Shown here: positions 28,458 to 37,307 of the stretch, piece after piece
Position numbering within the stretch: the first letter of the stretch is position 1
Layout of the letters: the number at the start of each line of letters is the position of its first letter
NCBI RefSeq assembly: GCF_965224175.1
Contig: NZ_OZ245041.1
Coordinates: 4,402,001 to 4,466,000, forward strand
DNA: 64,000 nucleotides
Direction of reading: 5' to 3'
From: Kordia sp965224175
Lineage (GTDB): Bacteria > Bacteroidota > Bacteroidia > Flavobacteriales > Flavobacteriaceae
Translations under genes and position numbers: made by a program
Notes under the pieces: model-generated
The model's database searches: none
What the model saw: only the letters and a program-made list of their open reading frames with translations
What the model was told of the DNA's origin: nothing

Positions 28458-29435
28458 TTAAAAAAAGTTAGCTTTCAATTGTAGACCTTCTGTTTCTTCA
28501 AAGCCAAACATCAAATTCATATTTTGAATTGCTTGACCAGAAGCTCCTTTTAAAAGATTATCGATACTGCTTGTGATTAATAATTTGTTTTCGTGTTTGT
28601 GAAGGTGTAATAGACATTTATTCGTATTTACAACTTGTTTTAAATGCACTTGATTAGTACTTATAAATGTGAATGATGCATCTTTATAGAAATGATTGTA
28701 TAGAATTTCAGCTTCTTCTAAACTGCCTTCAAATTTGGTGTACGCTGTGGCGAAAATACCTCTGCTAAAATTTCCTCTATTTGGCATGAAATTAACTTCT
28801 GAATTAAAATCACTTTGTAACTGTTGTATGGTTTGATGAATTTCTCCTAAATGTTGATGCGTAAAAGGTTTGTAATAAGAAAAATTGTTATCTCTCCATG
28901 CAAAATGTGTTGTTTTTGATAAAGAAGTTCCTGCGCCAGTTGCGCCAGTTACCGCGTTGATGTGAACATCATTTTGTAACAAATTATTATATGCCAATGG
29001 AAGCAAAGCCAATTGAATTGCCGTAGCGAAACAGCCAGGATTCGCAATGTATTTCGCTTTTTTGATGACTTCTTTTTGCAACTCTGGTAACCCGTATACA
29101 AAAGATGTTTCACCAAAACATTGATCATTTGTCAATCTAAAATCGTTGCTTAAATCTATAATTTTTGTGTTTTTTGAAAACGTATGTGTTGTTAAAAATG
29201 CCTTTGAGTTTCCATGTCCTAAACACAAAAAAAGAAGGTCTATTTCTGTATTAATAGTATTGGTAAACAACATATTTGTAGTACCAATTAAATCTTGATG
29301 TACATCACTAATTTTGTTTCCTGCGTTGGATGTACTGTACACAAAATTGATATTTACTTTTGGATGATGTACTAATAATCTAATGAGTTCTCCTGCAGTA
29401 TAACCTGCACCGCCAATGATTCCGATGTTTATCAT
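28458..29435 (-). CDS. argC: N-acyl-gamma-glutamyl-phosphate reductase
   Basis: Reduces the acylglutamyl phosphate to the semialdehyde with NADPH. The 325-residue protein has the Rossmann start GIIGGAGYTAGELIRLL, the catalytic cysteine in YIANPGCFATAIQLALLPL and the downstream histidine region. It overlaps argG by 4 bp (ATGA), which suggests translational coupling. Length and motifs are normal for the family. Confidence 0.95.
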   Translation of the reverse strand: MINIGIIGGAGYTAGELIRLLVHHPKVNINFVYSTSNAGNKISDVHQDLIGTTNMLFTNTINTEIDLLFLCLGHGNSKAFLTTHTFSKNTKIIDLSNDFRLTNDQCFGETSFVYGLPELQKEVIKKAKYIANPGCFATAIQLALLPLAYNNLLQNDVHINAVTGATGAGTSLSKTTHFAWRDNNFSYYKPFTHQHLGEIHQTIQQLQSDFNSEVNFMPNRGNFSRGIFATAYTKFEGSLEEAEILYNHFYKDASFTFISTNQVHLKQVVNTNKCLLHLHKHENKLLITSSIDNLLKGASGQAIQNMNLMFGFEETEGLQLKANFF

Positions 29436-30628
29436 ACTACTGAATTTACTTGTTGATATATTTTGTTCTGATTCCCTAGAATTTTGATAAAACCTTTCGC
29501 TTCATCAGCTGTCCAACCTGAGTTCATTTCGCCATAACTGCCAAATTTTGCATTCATCAAATCATGAGCAGATTGAATACCATCTAGTGTAAAATGATAA
29601 GGTTTTAGCGTGATGAAAACATCTCCAGAAACGTTTGTTTGACTACTTTCTAAATAGTTTTCTATATCACGCATTACAGGATCTAAGTATTGCCCTTCGT
29701 GGAGATGCATTCCATAAAAATTAGAGAGATATTCTTTGTGTTGCAATTGCCATTTGGTAAGTGTATGTTTTTCTAATAAATGATGTGCTTTAATAGAAAT
29801 AATAGCTGCTGATGCTTCAAATCCAACTCTTCCTTTGATACCTACAATGGTATCGCCAACATGAATATCTCTTCCAATCGCAAAAGCTGAAGCCAACGTA
29901 TTTAGATTTTCTATATTGATTTCAGGTGTATTCTGTTTTCCATTTATTGCGACTAATTCACCTTTTAAAAACGTAAGTTGTATTTTTTCTGTTTCCTGTT
30001 TTTGTAATTGAGAAGGATATGCTTCTTCAGGTAATTTTTCATGAGAAGTTAAGGTTTCTGCACCTCCAACACTTGTTCCCCAAAGTCCTTTGTTAATGGA
30101 ATACTTTGCTTGTTCCCAAGACAAATTGACACCATTTGCTTTCAAATAATTAATTTCCTCTTCACGAGTTAGCTTTTGGTCTCTAATTGGTGTGATGATT
30201 TCAATTTCGGGAGCTAAAGTTTGAAAAATCATATCAAAACGCACCTGATCATTTCCTGCGCCCGTACTTCCGTGCGCGATATATTTTGCATCTATACTCT
30301 TTGCATATTCAATAATTTCAATAGCTTGCACAATACGTTCGGCACTGACTGATAGCGGATATGTATTATTTTTTAATACGTTTCCGAAGATTAAATATTT
30401 GACTACTTTTTCGTAAAAAGTGGTAACAGCATGAATATTTTTATAAGTTGAAGCGCCCATTTTATAAGCGTTTTCTTCAATATGATTTATTTCTTTTTGA
30501 GTAAAACCACCAGTATTGACACTTACGGCATGTACTTCAAAATGTTGCTCTTGACTTAAATGCACGGCACAATATGATGTATCTAAACCGCCACTATACG
30601 CAAGCACTAATTTTTTTTGAGTCTTCAT
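29432..30628 (-). CDS. argG: argininosuccinate synthase
   Basis: Joins citrulline and aspartate with ATP. The 398-residue protein carries the PP-loop LAYSGGLDTSYCA at its start, AHGSTGAGNDQVRFD (nucleotide/citrulline site) and the aspartate-binding region. It lies second in the operon, overlapping the GNAT gene upstream and argC downstream by 4 bp each. In this pathway ArgG acts after deacylation of N-acyl-citrulline. Confidence 0.95.
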   Translation of the reverse strand: MKTQKKLVLAYSGGLDTSYCAVHLSQEQHFEVHAVSVNTGGFTQKEINHIEENAYKMGASTYKNIHAVTTFYEKVVKYLIFGNVLKNNTYPLSVSAERIVQAIEIIEYAKSIDAKYIAHGSTGAGNDQVRFDMIFQTLAPEIEIITPIRDQKLTREEEINYLKANGVNLSWEQAKYSINKGLWGTSVGGAETLTSHEKLPEEAYPSQLQKQETEKIQLTFLKGELVAINGKQNTPEINIENLNTLASAFAIGRDIHVGDTIVGIKGRVGFEASAAIISIKAHHLLEKHTLTKWQLQHKEYLSNFYGMHLHEGQYLDPVMRDIENYLESSQTNVSGDVFITLKPYHFTLDGIQSAHDLMNAKFGSYGEMNSGWTADEAKGFIKILGNQNKIYQQVNSVV

Positions 30629-31290
30629 TTTTTATCTTTTTTTAAAAACAAGGTTTGTTTGATACTTTTTAATCTTTTAAAAACCTTTTCTTTTACTCGA
30701 TAATTGAGTTGTGAGTTTTCTGAAGTTTGATCAAGTTGATTTCTGTTTGTTTTTTGTTTTGAATCACTTGAATTTGGATCGTACAGCATACCTGTACATA
30801 AGCACATTTTTTGTTGTGTCCGTTTCAAGACATCGAAGTTTTTACAAGTTTGACAGCCATTCCAAAAGGATTGATCTTCAGTTAATTCAGAAAATGTTAC
30901 AGGTTTATAACCCAATTCACTGTTAAGTTTCATGACTGCTAATCCTGTAGTGATACTAAAAACTTTTGCGTTAGGGAATTTTGTTCTTGAGTGTTCAAAA
31001 ACCTTTTTCTTAATTTGTTTTGCGATACCTTTTCCTCTGTAATTTGGGTGAACAATTAAACCAGAGTTAGCGACAAATTTTCCATGACTCCAAGCTTCGA
31101 TGTAGCAGAAACCCACAAATTTTTCGCCATCTAAAGCAATGACCGCATTCCCTTGTTCCATTTTAGAGATGACATATTCAGGTTTTCGCTCAGCAATTCC
31201 TGTTCCTCTTACTTGAGCAGCTTGTAGAATAGTTTCACAAATAGTTTCAGCGTACACGCTATGTGAATTGTTAGCAATGACAATTTCCAT
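30625..31290 (-). CDS. GNAT acyltransferase, probable N-acylglutamate synthase of the arginine operon
   Basis: First gene of the arginine operon. The GNAT fold covers about residues 1-150, with the acyl-CoA loop in HPNYRGKGIAKQIKKK. A C-terminal extension has a cysteine cluster (GCQTC, then CLC about 18 residues later) and a basic tail. No classical argA or argJ is in the operon, so this protein is the natural candidate for making N-acetyl- or N-succinylglutamate. A GNAT protein beside argG in Bacteroides thetaiotaomicron (BT3761) has, to my knowledge, genetic evidence as an N-succinylglutamate synthase, so the role here is by analogy. The Cys cluster could bind zinc. Its stop overlaps the argG start by 4 bp. 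Confidence 0.75.
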   Translation of the reverse strand: MEIVIANNSHSVYAETICETILQAAQVRGTGIAERKPEYVISKMEQGNAVIALDGEKFVGFCYIEAWSHGKFVANSGLIVHPNYRGKGIAKQIKKKVFEHSRTKFPNAKVFSITTGLAVMKLNSELGYKPVTFSELTEDQSFWNGCQTCKNFDVLKRTQQKMCLCTGMLYDPNSSDSKQKTNRNQLDQTSENSQLNYRVKEKVFKRLKSIKQTLFLKKDKK

Positions 31291-31330
31291 TGTGCTTATT
31301 TAAAAATGATTAAAATTTTGTTTGATGTAT

Positions 31331-31364
31331 CTCGAAAAGAAGAACTGGACGCACCGAAGTTCCC
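31331..31364 (-). terminator. candidate attenuator hairpin before the arginine operon
   Basis: On the minus strand, GGGAACT and AGTTCTT can pair around a loop containing GGTGCGT, followed by the T-rich TCTTTTC. Upstream, ACGCGCC can pair with that GGTGCGT (7 bp, one G-U), offering an alternative fold. It lies 40 bp before the GNAT start and 164 bp after the arginine-rich leader peptide. The terminator is weak by sequence alone, and the switch is inference. Confidence 0.35.
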
Positions 31365-31527
31365 AATATAAAAATGTACCCTTACGGGCGGCGCGTGAAA
31401 AAGCGGCGTGCAGGAAAGTTGTTATTAGTTAAAATAACAAAGTTTGGATAAAATGATATGAATATTAAATGATACAAGAAATGAAAATAAAATTACAGAA
31501 TAGAAAATGAGCTGCTAGATTGAAGAA

Positions 31528-31593
31528 TTAGCGGCGGCGATTGCGTAAGCGCAAACTGGGTTTTCTATTGTATATTTTATTTTGAATAATCAT
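31528..31593 (-). CDS. arginine operon leader peptide, 21 codons, Arg-rich
   Basis: A short frame from ATG (31593) to TAA (31528) ends SLRLRNRRR, with six arginines among the last twelve residues. Five are CGC codons and three of those are consecutive just before the stop. It lies about 240 bp upstream of the first gene of the arginine operon, on the same strand and directly after a TAGGTTTG promoter element. Leader peptides rich in the regulated amino acid mark ribosome-mediated attenuation of his, trp, leu and thr operons. An arginine version would let ribosome stalling on Arg codons sense charged tRNA-Arg. The frame, codons and place are seen. The mechanism is inferred. Confidence 0.65.
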   Translation of the reverse strand: MIIQNKIYNRKPSLRLRNRRR

Positions 31594-31597
31594 TGGG

Positions 31598-31605
31598 CAA
31601 ACCTA
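31598..31605 (-). promoter_or_regulatory. -7 promoter element for the arginine leader/operon
   Basis: TAGGTTTG on the minus strand matches the phylum's TAnnTTTG element and ends only 4 bp before the leader-peptide ATG. Transcription would then begin at or next to the ATG, giving a nearly leaderless message. A clear -33 TTG is missing, and an overlapping TATAATTTG could be used instead. Confidence 0.45.
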
Positions 31606-31820
31606 CAAATTATAGTTTTACATTATACATAAAAAGCTGATTTTCCTTGAAATTTTATGAATGCCTTAAAAAAAAGAAGTATTTGATAACGTATTTTTAA
31701 AATTTACAGTGTTTTTGTAATCGTTTTAATATTGTTTTTCATTATTCTTAAAATACATTGATTTGTAAATTGTGGAAAAAATCTACTCAATTTTGTGAAG
31801 TTTATTGTTTAAATTCGGCT

Positions 31821-33260
31821 ATGGAAAATTACCCACTATCAAAAAAAATAGGTTTATTTTTAGGACCAGCGTTGTTCATCATTATTTTATGTATACCGTT
31901 GGAATTTGCTTCCAAAGAAGGAAATACCGTCATCGCTTTGGCTTTATGGATGGTTTGTTGGTGGATTACAGAAGCAGTTTCAATCTCCGTAACTGCTCTT
32001 TTACCATTACTATTATTTCCGTTACTTAAAGTAATGCCTATCGCAGATGTAGGTGCTAATTATGGAAGTCCGATTGTATTTCTGTTTTTCGGAGGTTTTG
32101 TATTAGCATTAGCTATTGAAAAAGTAAACTTACACAGAAGAATTGCGTTAAGTATTATAAAAAAGACAGGAACAACGCCCAATAGAGTGATTTTAGGATT
32201 CATGATTGCAACGGCATTTATGAGTATGTGGATTAGCAATACAGCAAGTACCGTAGTAATGCTTCCTATTGCAATGTCGGTAATAAAAATGCTTATCAAT
32301 GATGAAGATGGATTTACAAAGAAAGATCGGAATTTTTCATTGGCAGTTATGCTCGGAATTGCTTATTCTGCAAATGCTGGCGGTATCGCAACAGTGATTG
32401 GAACACCTCCAAATTCAGTTTTAATAGGATTGTTAGAAAATGAATATGGGATAGAAATTTCATTCTTTAACTGGATGCTTATTGGATTACCATTCTCTAT
32501 AATTTTAATTACAATCGCTTATTTTATTTTAGTATTATGGATATTTCCGAGTAAAGGTTTAGTGTTTAAAACTTCTCAAGGAATTATTGATGATGAATTG
32601 AAAAAGCTAGGAAAGACTTCGAGAAAAGAAAAATTGGTACTTGTTATTTTTGGAGTTATTGTCTCACTTTGGATATTTAGAACTTTAATCAATGCTTTCA
32701 TACCTAGTTTAGGACTCACAGATACTATGATTAGTATTCTTGGTGCAATCGCGCTGTTTGTAGTTCCTTTTAATTTGAAAAAAGGAGAATTTATTTTACA
32801 ATGGAACGATACTAAAAATCTTTCATGGGGAATTTTGATATTATTTGGTGGCGGATTAGCCCTTGCAAAAGGAATGTCTTCAAGTGGTATTGTAGCTGTC
32901 GTCACAAATTTTATCGCTACAAGTGATGTCAGTATTTTAATGACTGTAATATTACTTATTGTTTTAATGTTATTTATGACGGAACTTATGAGTAATGTTG
33001 CCTTAGTCGCTGTTTTGTCTCCTGTAATTGCAGGAATTGCGATAGGTTTAAATATACCAATACTTCATGTGTTAATTCCAGTAACAATGGCAAGCAGTTG
33101 CGCTTTCATGCTACCAATGGCGACTCCGCCCAATGCGATAGTTTTTGCGAGCGGTTATGTAAAAGTAAAAGATATGGTAAAAGCAGGTTTCTTTTTAAAC
33201 ACCATAGCTGCCACCTTGTTAATCCTCTTTTTTATGTACTTTATTCCGTTATTATTTTGA
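31821..33260 (+). CDS. DASS/SLC13-family sodium:dicarboxylate (divalent anion) symporter
   Basis: An inner-membrane transporter with about eleven to twelve hydrophobic segments. Both family signatures are seen: SNTASTVVMLPIA (first SNT motif) with ANAGGIATVIGTPPN, and the second half-repeat MSNVALVAVLSPV with FMLPMATPPNAIVFAS. Substrates in the family are succinate, malate, fumarate, citrate or sulfate, coupled to Na+, and the choice here is open. The frame also extends upstream to a TTG at 31758, but the ATG at 31821 (480 residues) starts the usual N-terminus and is preferred. It is divergent from the arginine operon and ends at a bidirectional terminator. Confidence 0.88.
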   Translation: MENYPLSKKIGLFLGPALFIIILCIPLEFASKEGNTVIALALWMVCWWITEAVSISVTALLPLLLFPLLKVMPIADVGANYGSPIVFLFFGGFVLALAIEKVNLHRRIALSIIKKTGTTPNRVILGFMIATAFMSMWISNTASTVVMLPIAMSVIKMLINDEDGFTKKDRNFSLAVMLGIAYSANAGGIATVIGTPPNSVLIGLLENEYGIEISFFNWMLIGLPFSIILITIAYFILVLWIFPSKGLVFKTSQGIIDDELKKLGKTSRKEKLVLVIFGVIVSLWIFRTLINAFIPSLGLTDTMISILGAIALFVVPFNLKKGEFILQWNDTKNLSWGILILFGGGLALAKGMSSSGIVAVVTNFIATSDVSILMTVILLIVLMLFMTELMSNVALVAVLSPVIAGIAIGLNIPILHVLIPVTMASSCAFMLPMATPPNAIVFASGYVKVKDMVKAGFFLNTIAATLLILFFMYFIPLLF

Positions 33261-33290
33261 TGATTATTTTTTGTGTAAACAATATAATCT

Positions 33291-33332
33291 AAAAAAAGAG
33301 CAAACTTCGTAGTTGAAACTTGCTCTTTTTTT
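33291..33332. terminator. bidirectional terminator
   Basis: A 13-bp stem (AAAAAAAGAGCAA with TTGCTCTTTTTTT) has a 16-nt loop between the convergent DASS transporter (plus) and the VCBS-repeat gene (minus). T tracts are present in both directions. Confidence 0.75.
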
Positions 33333-33377
33333 GAAGTGTTTTTTATGAAATTTTAATTTCTCTCTTGCGATTAGCTG

Positions 33378-36300
33378 TTATTTTCTGATAACTTTATGCG
33401 TGTAAATTCCTTTTTGAGTTTCTATTGAAAGAAAATATAATCCAATAGGATAGTTGCTCATTTTTAGTGTAGCACTGGTTTGAGTATTAGGAATTTTTAT
33501 CATTTTTAATAGTTTTCCAGTAAGATCACTTATCGATATTGTATTGATATTTTCTTTTCCACTAATGAAAAGATCAGTACTTGTTGGATTTGGATAGATT
33601 GAAAAGTTAGTATCAGTAAACTCATTAACGGATAGTGCATCTACAATTTCTGTAGCTACTGTATTTGTTGTAATTGCAGGATTAAAATCAAAGAAAATAT
33701 CAGCAGTATTGTAGATAATATCTCCAAGTGCAACAGTGTTTTTTGGTTTAATTTTATAAGTGATAAAACCATGTGAGTTTGGTTCATCGGAATTGCTGTC
33801 AGGTAAATTGATATTGTCAAATACAAAGTTTATCATGTTACCATTTGTAATTTCAACTCTTCCGCTATGGCTTAAGCTTTCCAATTGTATGGTTGTCCAA
33901 TCTAAGTTTGGATCCAATACATTTTCAACATTCACATTAATTGCAGATGCAGTTCCTGTGTTTTGAAAACGAATGATGTAGTGTAAATATTTATCAGCAT
34001 CTTCCAATAAAATTCGGTCACCTTCTAATACTTGTATATCATTAGGGTCATAAGAACCAATCACTGTTTGGTTCAATGTAAATACATTGTCTTCTGGTGT
34101 TGCATCTGCAGAAATAGGATTTATAATTGCAGTAGTCGTTAGTATTTCATCAATATTTGTTGTTGGCGGCGGAAATACGTTAAAATTTAAGTCTATAGTT
34201 CTAGTTTCAAATGGATGTATGTTTGTAAAATTGAAAGTAAGTGTATTTGCAGTTTGCATTGCTACGGTTTCACTTGCATTTAAGAATTGAACTTTAGAAC
34301 TGTCAAATTCAAAAGTAATATCACCGCTTAGCTGAGTGGTTCCTATATTGTTGTACACAATTTGATATGTAGTGTCAAATCCTGGACGTGGTTCATCAAG
34401 TGAAGGATAAATGCTTACATTTAAATCGCTCGCAGCTCCATTTGGCTGAATACAGAAATTTACAGTATCTGTATTTCCAACGCCAGTAAAATTAGATGCT
34501 TGCGACATAGGATTTGCCGTAAAATAATTAGGTAATCCAGCAATAGAAGTCGTAAATGTTCCTTCGTCTGTAAATAGTTGATAAACGCCGTTGGTATTGC
34601 TAAAGGTTGATAGTGTAGAAGCACCATCTGTTGTAGTGATCATAACATTAGCCATTGGCTCACTATTAGTGGAACAACCTGTATTATTTATATCTAAACT
34701 GATTGTACCACTTACTTCATTGAATCCTTCACCTAAGTTCTCAAACCAAACTACTTTATTGTCGTTTTGTGAGGAAGCTAAAATGTCTATGTCTCCATCG
34801 TTATCAATATCAGCAGCATATACATCACTAGCTCTATCTGTATTTGTTGCTATGATTTGTTGTACACCAAAAGTTCCTTGTCCATCTGTGTTTTCATACC
34901 ACGCAATTTTATCATCCGTACTTGATGCACTTATTACATCATTATCACCGTCATTATCTATATCTGCCGCAAAGACTGATACTGCAAAGTCTGCATTAGT
35001 AGTAATTACTTGTTGATCTCCAAAAGTTCCTTGCCCGTCTGTATTTTCATACCATGCAATTTTATCATCTCCTCGTGATGCGGAAAGAACGTCTATATCT
35101 CCATCACCATCAAGATCTATAGCATATACAGAACTTGCACCATCTGCATTCGTAGTAATAATCTGTTGTGAACCAAAATCGCCTAGTCCGTCTGTATTTT
35201 CATACCACGCAATTTTGTCATCGCTAGAAGAAGCAGAAAGTATATCCATATCGCCATCACCATCAATATCTTCAGCATAAACTGATTGTGAAAAGTCAGC
35301 ATTGTATGTAACTGTTTGTCGTGAACCAAAATTTCCTTGACTGTCTGTATTTTCAAACCATACAACTTCACTAATACTAGAATATGTAGATAATACATCC
35401 ATGTCGTTGTCACCATCAATATCTACAGCATATACTGATCGTGCATTACTAGCACCAGTTGAAATTATTTGCTGATCGCTAAAAGTTCCTTGTCCGTCAG
35501 TGTTTTCATACCACGCAATTTTGTCGTCATCGTAGGAGGCAGAAAGTACATCCATGTCACCATCACCATCTAGATCGGCAGCAAATACTGATTCAGCATC
35601 ATCTATGTTTGTAGTAATTATTTTTTGCGCACCAAAAGAACCTTGTCCATCTGTATTTTCAAACCATGCAATGTTTCCAAAGCTTCCGCCAGAACCAGAA
35701 AGTGCATCTAAATCACCATCGCCATCAATATCTACGGCATACACAGATTTGTTCCATCCAGGATTACTGATGATGATATACTCTTCATTAAAAGTTCCTT
35801 GTCCATTTGTGTTTTCATGCCAAGTAATGGAATCATTGCTAGAAGAAGATGAGATAATATCTATATCATTGTCTCCATCTATATCTATAGCGAAAACTGA
35901 TTTTATATTCTCAGCATTTGTTGTAATAATTTGCTCGGCTCCAAAAGTTCCTTCACTATCTGTATTTTCATACCAAGCTACTTTATTGTCATTAGATGAA
36001 GCAGAAATAATGTCCATATCACCATCACTATCTACATCTTCTGCATATACAACTACAGCACTGTCAGCATTTGTAGTCACTATTTGTTGTTTACCAAAAG
36101 TTCCTTGTCCATCTGTATTTTCATACCAAGCAATTTTATCATCAAGTCGTGATGCAGTTAAAACATCCATATCACCATCATTATCCATATCACTTGTAAA
36201 TACTGATTGTGGATCATTAACAGCGGTAGAAATAACAATTTCGGTAGCCATAAGACCTTGTCCGTTTGTATTTTCGTGCCATGCTATTTTATTGTCATAC

Positions 36301-36935
36301 AATGCTGAAGAAACGATATCCATGTCACCATCATTATCCATATCGACAGCATGGATATTTCCTAAAATACTTGCATCGGTAGCTATGACTGATTGTGCGC
36401 TGAAATCTCCTTCACCATCTGTGTTTTCATGCCATATAATTCCGCCTTCGAAGCTGTTCGGGAAAAGCACATCTAAATCTCCATCACCATCAATATCTGT
36501 GATCGCTAGTGAATCAATTGCATTTGTATCAATAGCAATTACTTGTTGTGCGCCAAAAGTTCCTTGTCCGTCTAGGTTTTCATACCAAGCAACAGTTTGA
36601 TCAAAGGATGAAGTTGACAATACATCTAAATCTCCATCACCATCTAAATCGGCAGCATACACAGAAGAAGCGCCATTTGCATTGGTTGTAATTACTTTTT
36701 GAGTACCAAAAGAGCCTTGTCCGTCTGTGTTTTCATACCAAGCAATTTTGCTATCACTGAAAGAGGCAGACAATACATCCATATCTCCATCTCCATCTAT
36801 ATCTACAGATAAAACAGAATTAACATTATTTGCGGTAAAGGTATCATCTACAATAATTCGTTCTTGAAATTGAACTTGCGAAAATCCAAGAGTTACGGTA
36901 AGTACGATAAGCGTAAAAAGTAATTTTTTCTTCAT
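33378..36935 (-). CDS. VCBS/FG-GAP repeat T9SS surface protein
   Basis: A secreted 1185-residue protein. A signal peptide (1-19, ends GFSQ) is followed by about 14 tandem repeats of about 50 residues (about 25-740). Each has a DxDGDGDxD calcium-loop motif (for example DIDGDGDMDVLSAS) and an IAWYENTDGQGTFG block, the FG-GAP/VCBS beta-propeller type. Next come a carboxypeptidase-regulatory-like segment (about 745-830), a DUF11/DUF7619-like beta-sandwich (DPNDIQVLEGD to FFDFNPAI) and a type A sorting tail (FSIYPNPTSTDLFISG to the end). It is probably a calcium-dependent adhesin. The DNA repeats are similar enough to leave a 348-codon open frame on the opposite strand, which is not a gene. It stands alone, convergent with the transporter. 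Confidence 0.88.
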   Translation of the reverse strand: MKKKLLFTLIVLTVTLGFSQVQFQERIIVDDTFTANNVNSVLSVDIDGDGDMDVLSASFSDSKIAWYENTDGQGSFGTQKVITTNANGASSVYAADLDGDGDLDVLSTSSFDQTVAWYENLDGQGTFGAQQVIAIDTNAIDSLAITDIDGDGDLDVLFPNSFEGGIIWHENTDGEGDFSAQSVIATDASILGNIHAVDMDNDGDMDIVSSALYDNKIAWHENTNGQGLMATEIVISTAVNDPQSVFTSDMDNDGDMDVLTASRLDDKIAWYENTDGQGTFGKQQIVTTNADSAVVVYAEDVDSDGDMDIISASSNDNKVAWYENTDSEGTFGAEQIITTNAENIKSVFAIDIDGDNDIDIISSSSSNDSITWHENTNGQGTFNEEYIIISNPGWNKSVYAVDIDGDGDLDALSGSGGSFGNIAWFENTDGQGSFGAQKIITTNIDDAESVFAADLDGDGDMDVLSASYDDDKIAWYENTDGQGTFSDQQIISTGASNARSVYAVDIDGDNDMDVLSTYSSISEVVWFENTDSQGNFGSRQTVTYNADFSQSVYAEDIDGDGDMDILSASSSDDKIAWYENTDGLGDFGSQQIITTNADGASSVYAIDLDGDGDIDVLSASRGDDKIAWYENTDGQGTFGDQQVITTNADFAVSVFAADIDNDGDNDVISASSTDDKIAWYENTDGQGTFGVQQIIATNTDRASDVYAADIDNDGDIDILASSQNDNKVVWFENLGEGFNEVSGTISLDINNTGCSTNSEPMANVMITTTDGASTLSTFSNTNGVYQLFTDEGTFTTSIAGLPNYFTANPMSQASNFTGVGNTDTVNFCIQPNGAASDLNVSIYPSLDEPRPGFDTTYQIVYNNIGTTQLSGDITFEFDSSKVQFLNASETVAMQTANTLTFNFTNIHPFETRTIDLNFNVFPPPTTNIDEILTTTAIINPISADATPEDNVFTLNQTVIGSYDPNDIQVLEGDRILLEDADKYLHYIIRFQNTGTASAINVNVENVLDPNLDWTTIQLESLSHSGRVEITNGNMINFVFDNINLPDSNSDEPNSHGFITYKIKPKNTVALGDIIYNTADIFFDFNPAITTNTVATEIVDALSVNEFTDTNFSIYPNPTSTDLFISGKENINTISISDLTGKLLKMIKIPNTQTSATLKMSNYPIGLYFLSIETQKGIYTHKVIRK

Positions 36936-37307
36936 AGTTCGGTTTTAATGTCTGTATAACTTTTAGAGAATGTATCTCATGTATTTTATATTAAAAATAG
37001 GTGGACTAAAATTAGCGCACAAGTTTGAAATAGTAAAGTGTGAATATTAATGAGTCAACTTAATTTATCACCAAGTTAATGAAAGTATGAAACACACGCT
37101 TTGTGTTTGTCATATTTTATATGTACGTATTTCTGTTGCTAAAATACTGCCTGAGAATATATTATACTAAAAGTAGATGGCTTAATTCCGTGAATTGTCA
37201 CTTGTAGTGTAGTGTTTTTAGGAAGTTTTTTCTTTTTTTAAGCTATATGAAAACAAGAGTATTAACTCAAAAAAAGAAAGTTTACTTTTTTTAAGTTGAT
37301 TTTGTAT
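36936..37307. other. 372-bp gap without a recognisable gene
   Basis: AT-rich DNA between the VCBS-repeat gene and the truncated lacI gene, both on the minus strand. A weak A/T-only hairpin at about 37269-37287 may end the uronate operon. I see no clear TAnnTTTG promoter for the VCBS gene and no small ORF worth calling. Confidence 0.4.

Noticed and set aside
31758..31820. A longer N-terminus for the DASS transporter starting at TTG.
   Set aside because: The extra 21 residues are Cys/Lys-rich and do not look like the family N-terminus. The ATG at 31821 leads straight into the first membrane segment.
35554..36600. A 348-codon open frame on the plus strand opposite the VCBS-repeat gene.
   Set aside because: It is the mirror of the repeated calcium-loop codons. 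Its translation is a low-complexity Ser/Pro repeat with no start context, while the minus strand encodes a full T9SS protein.
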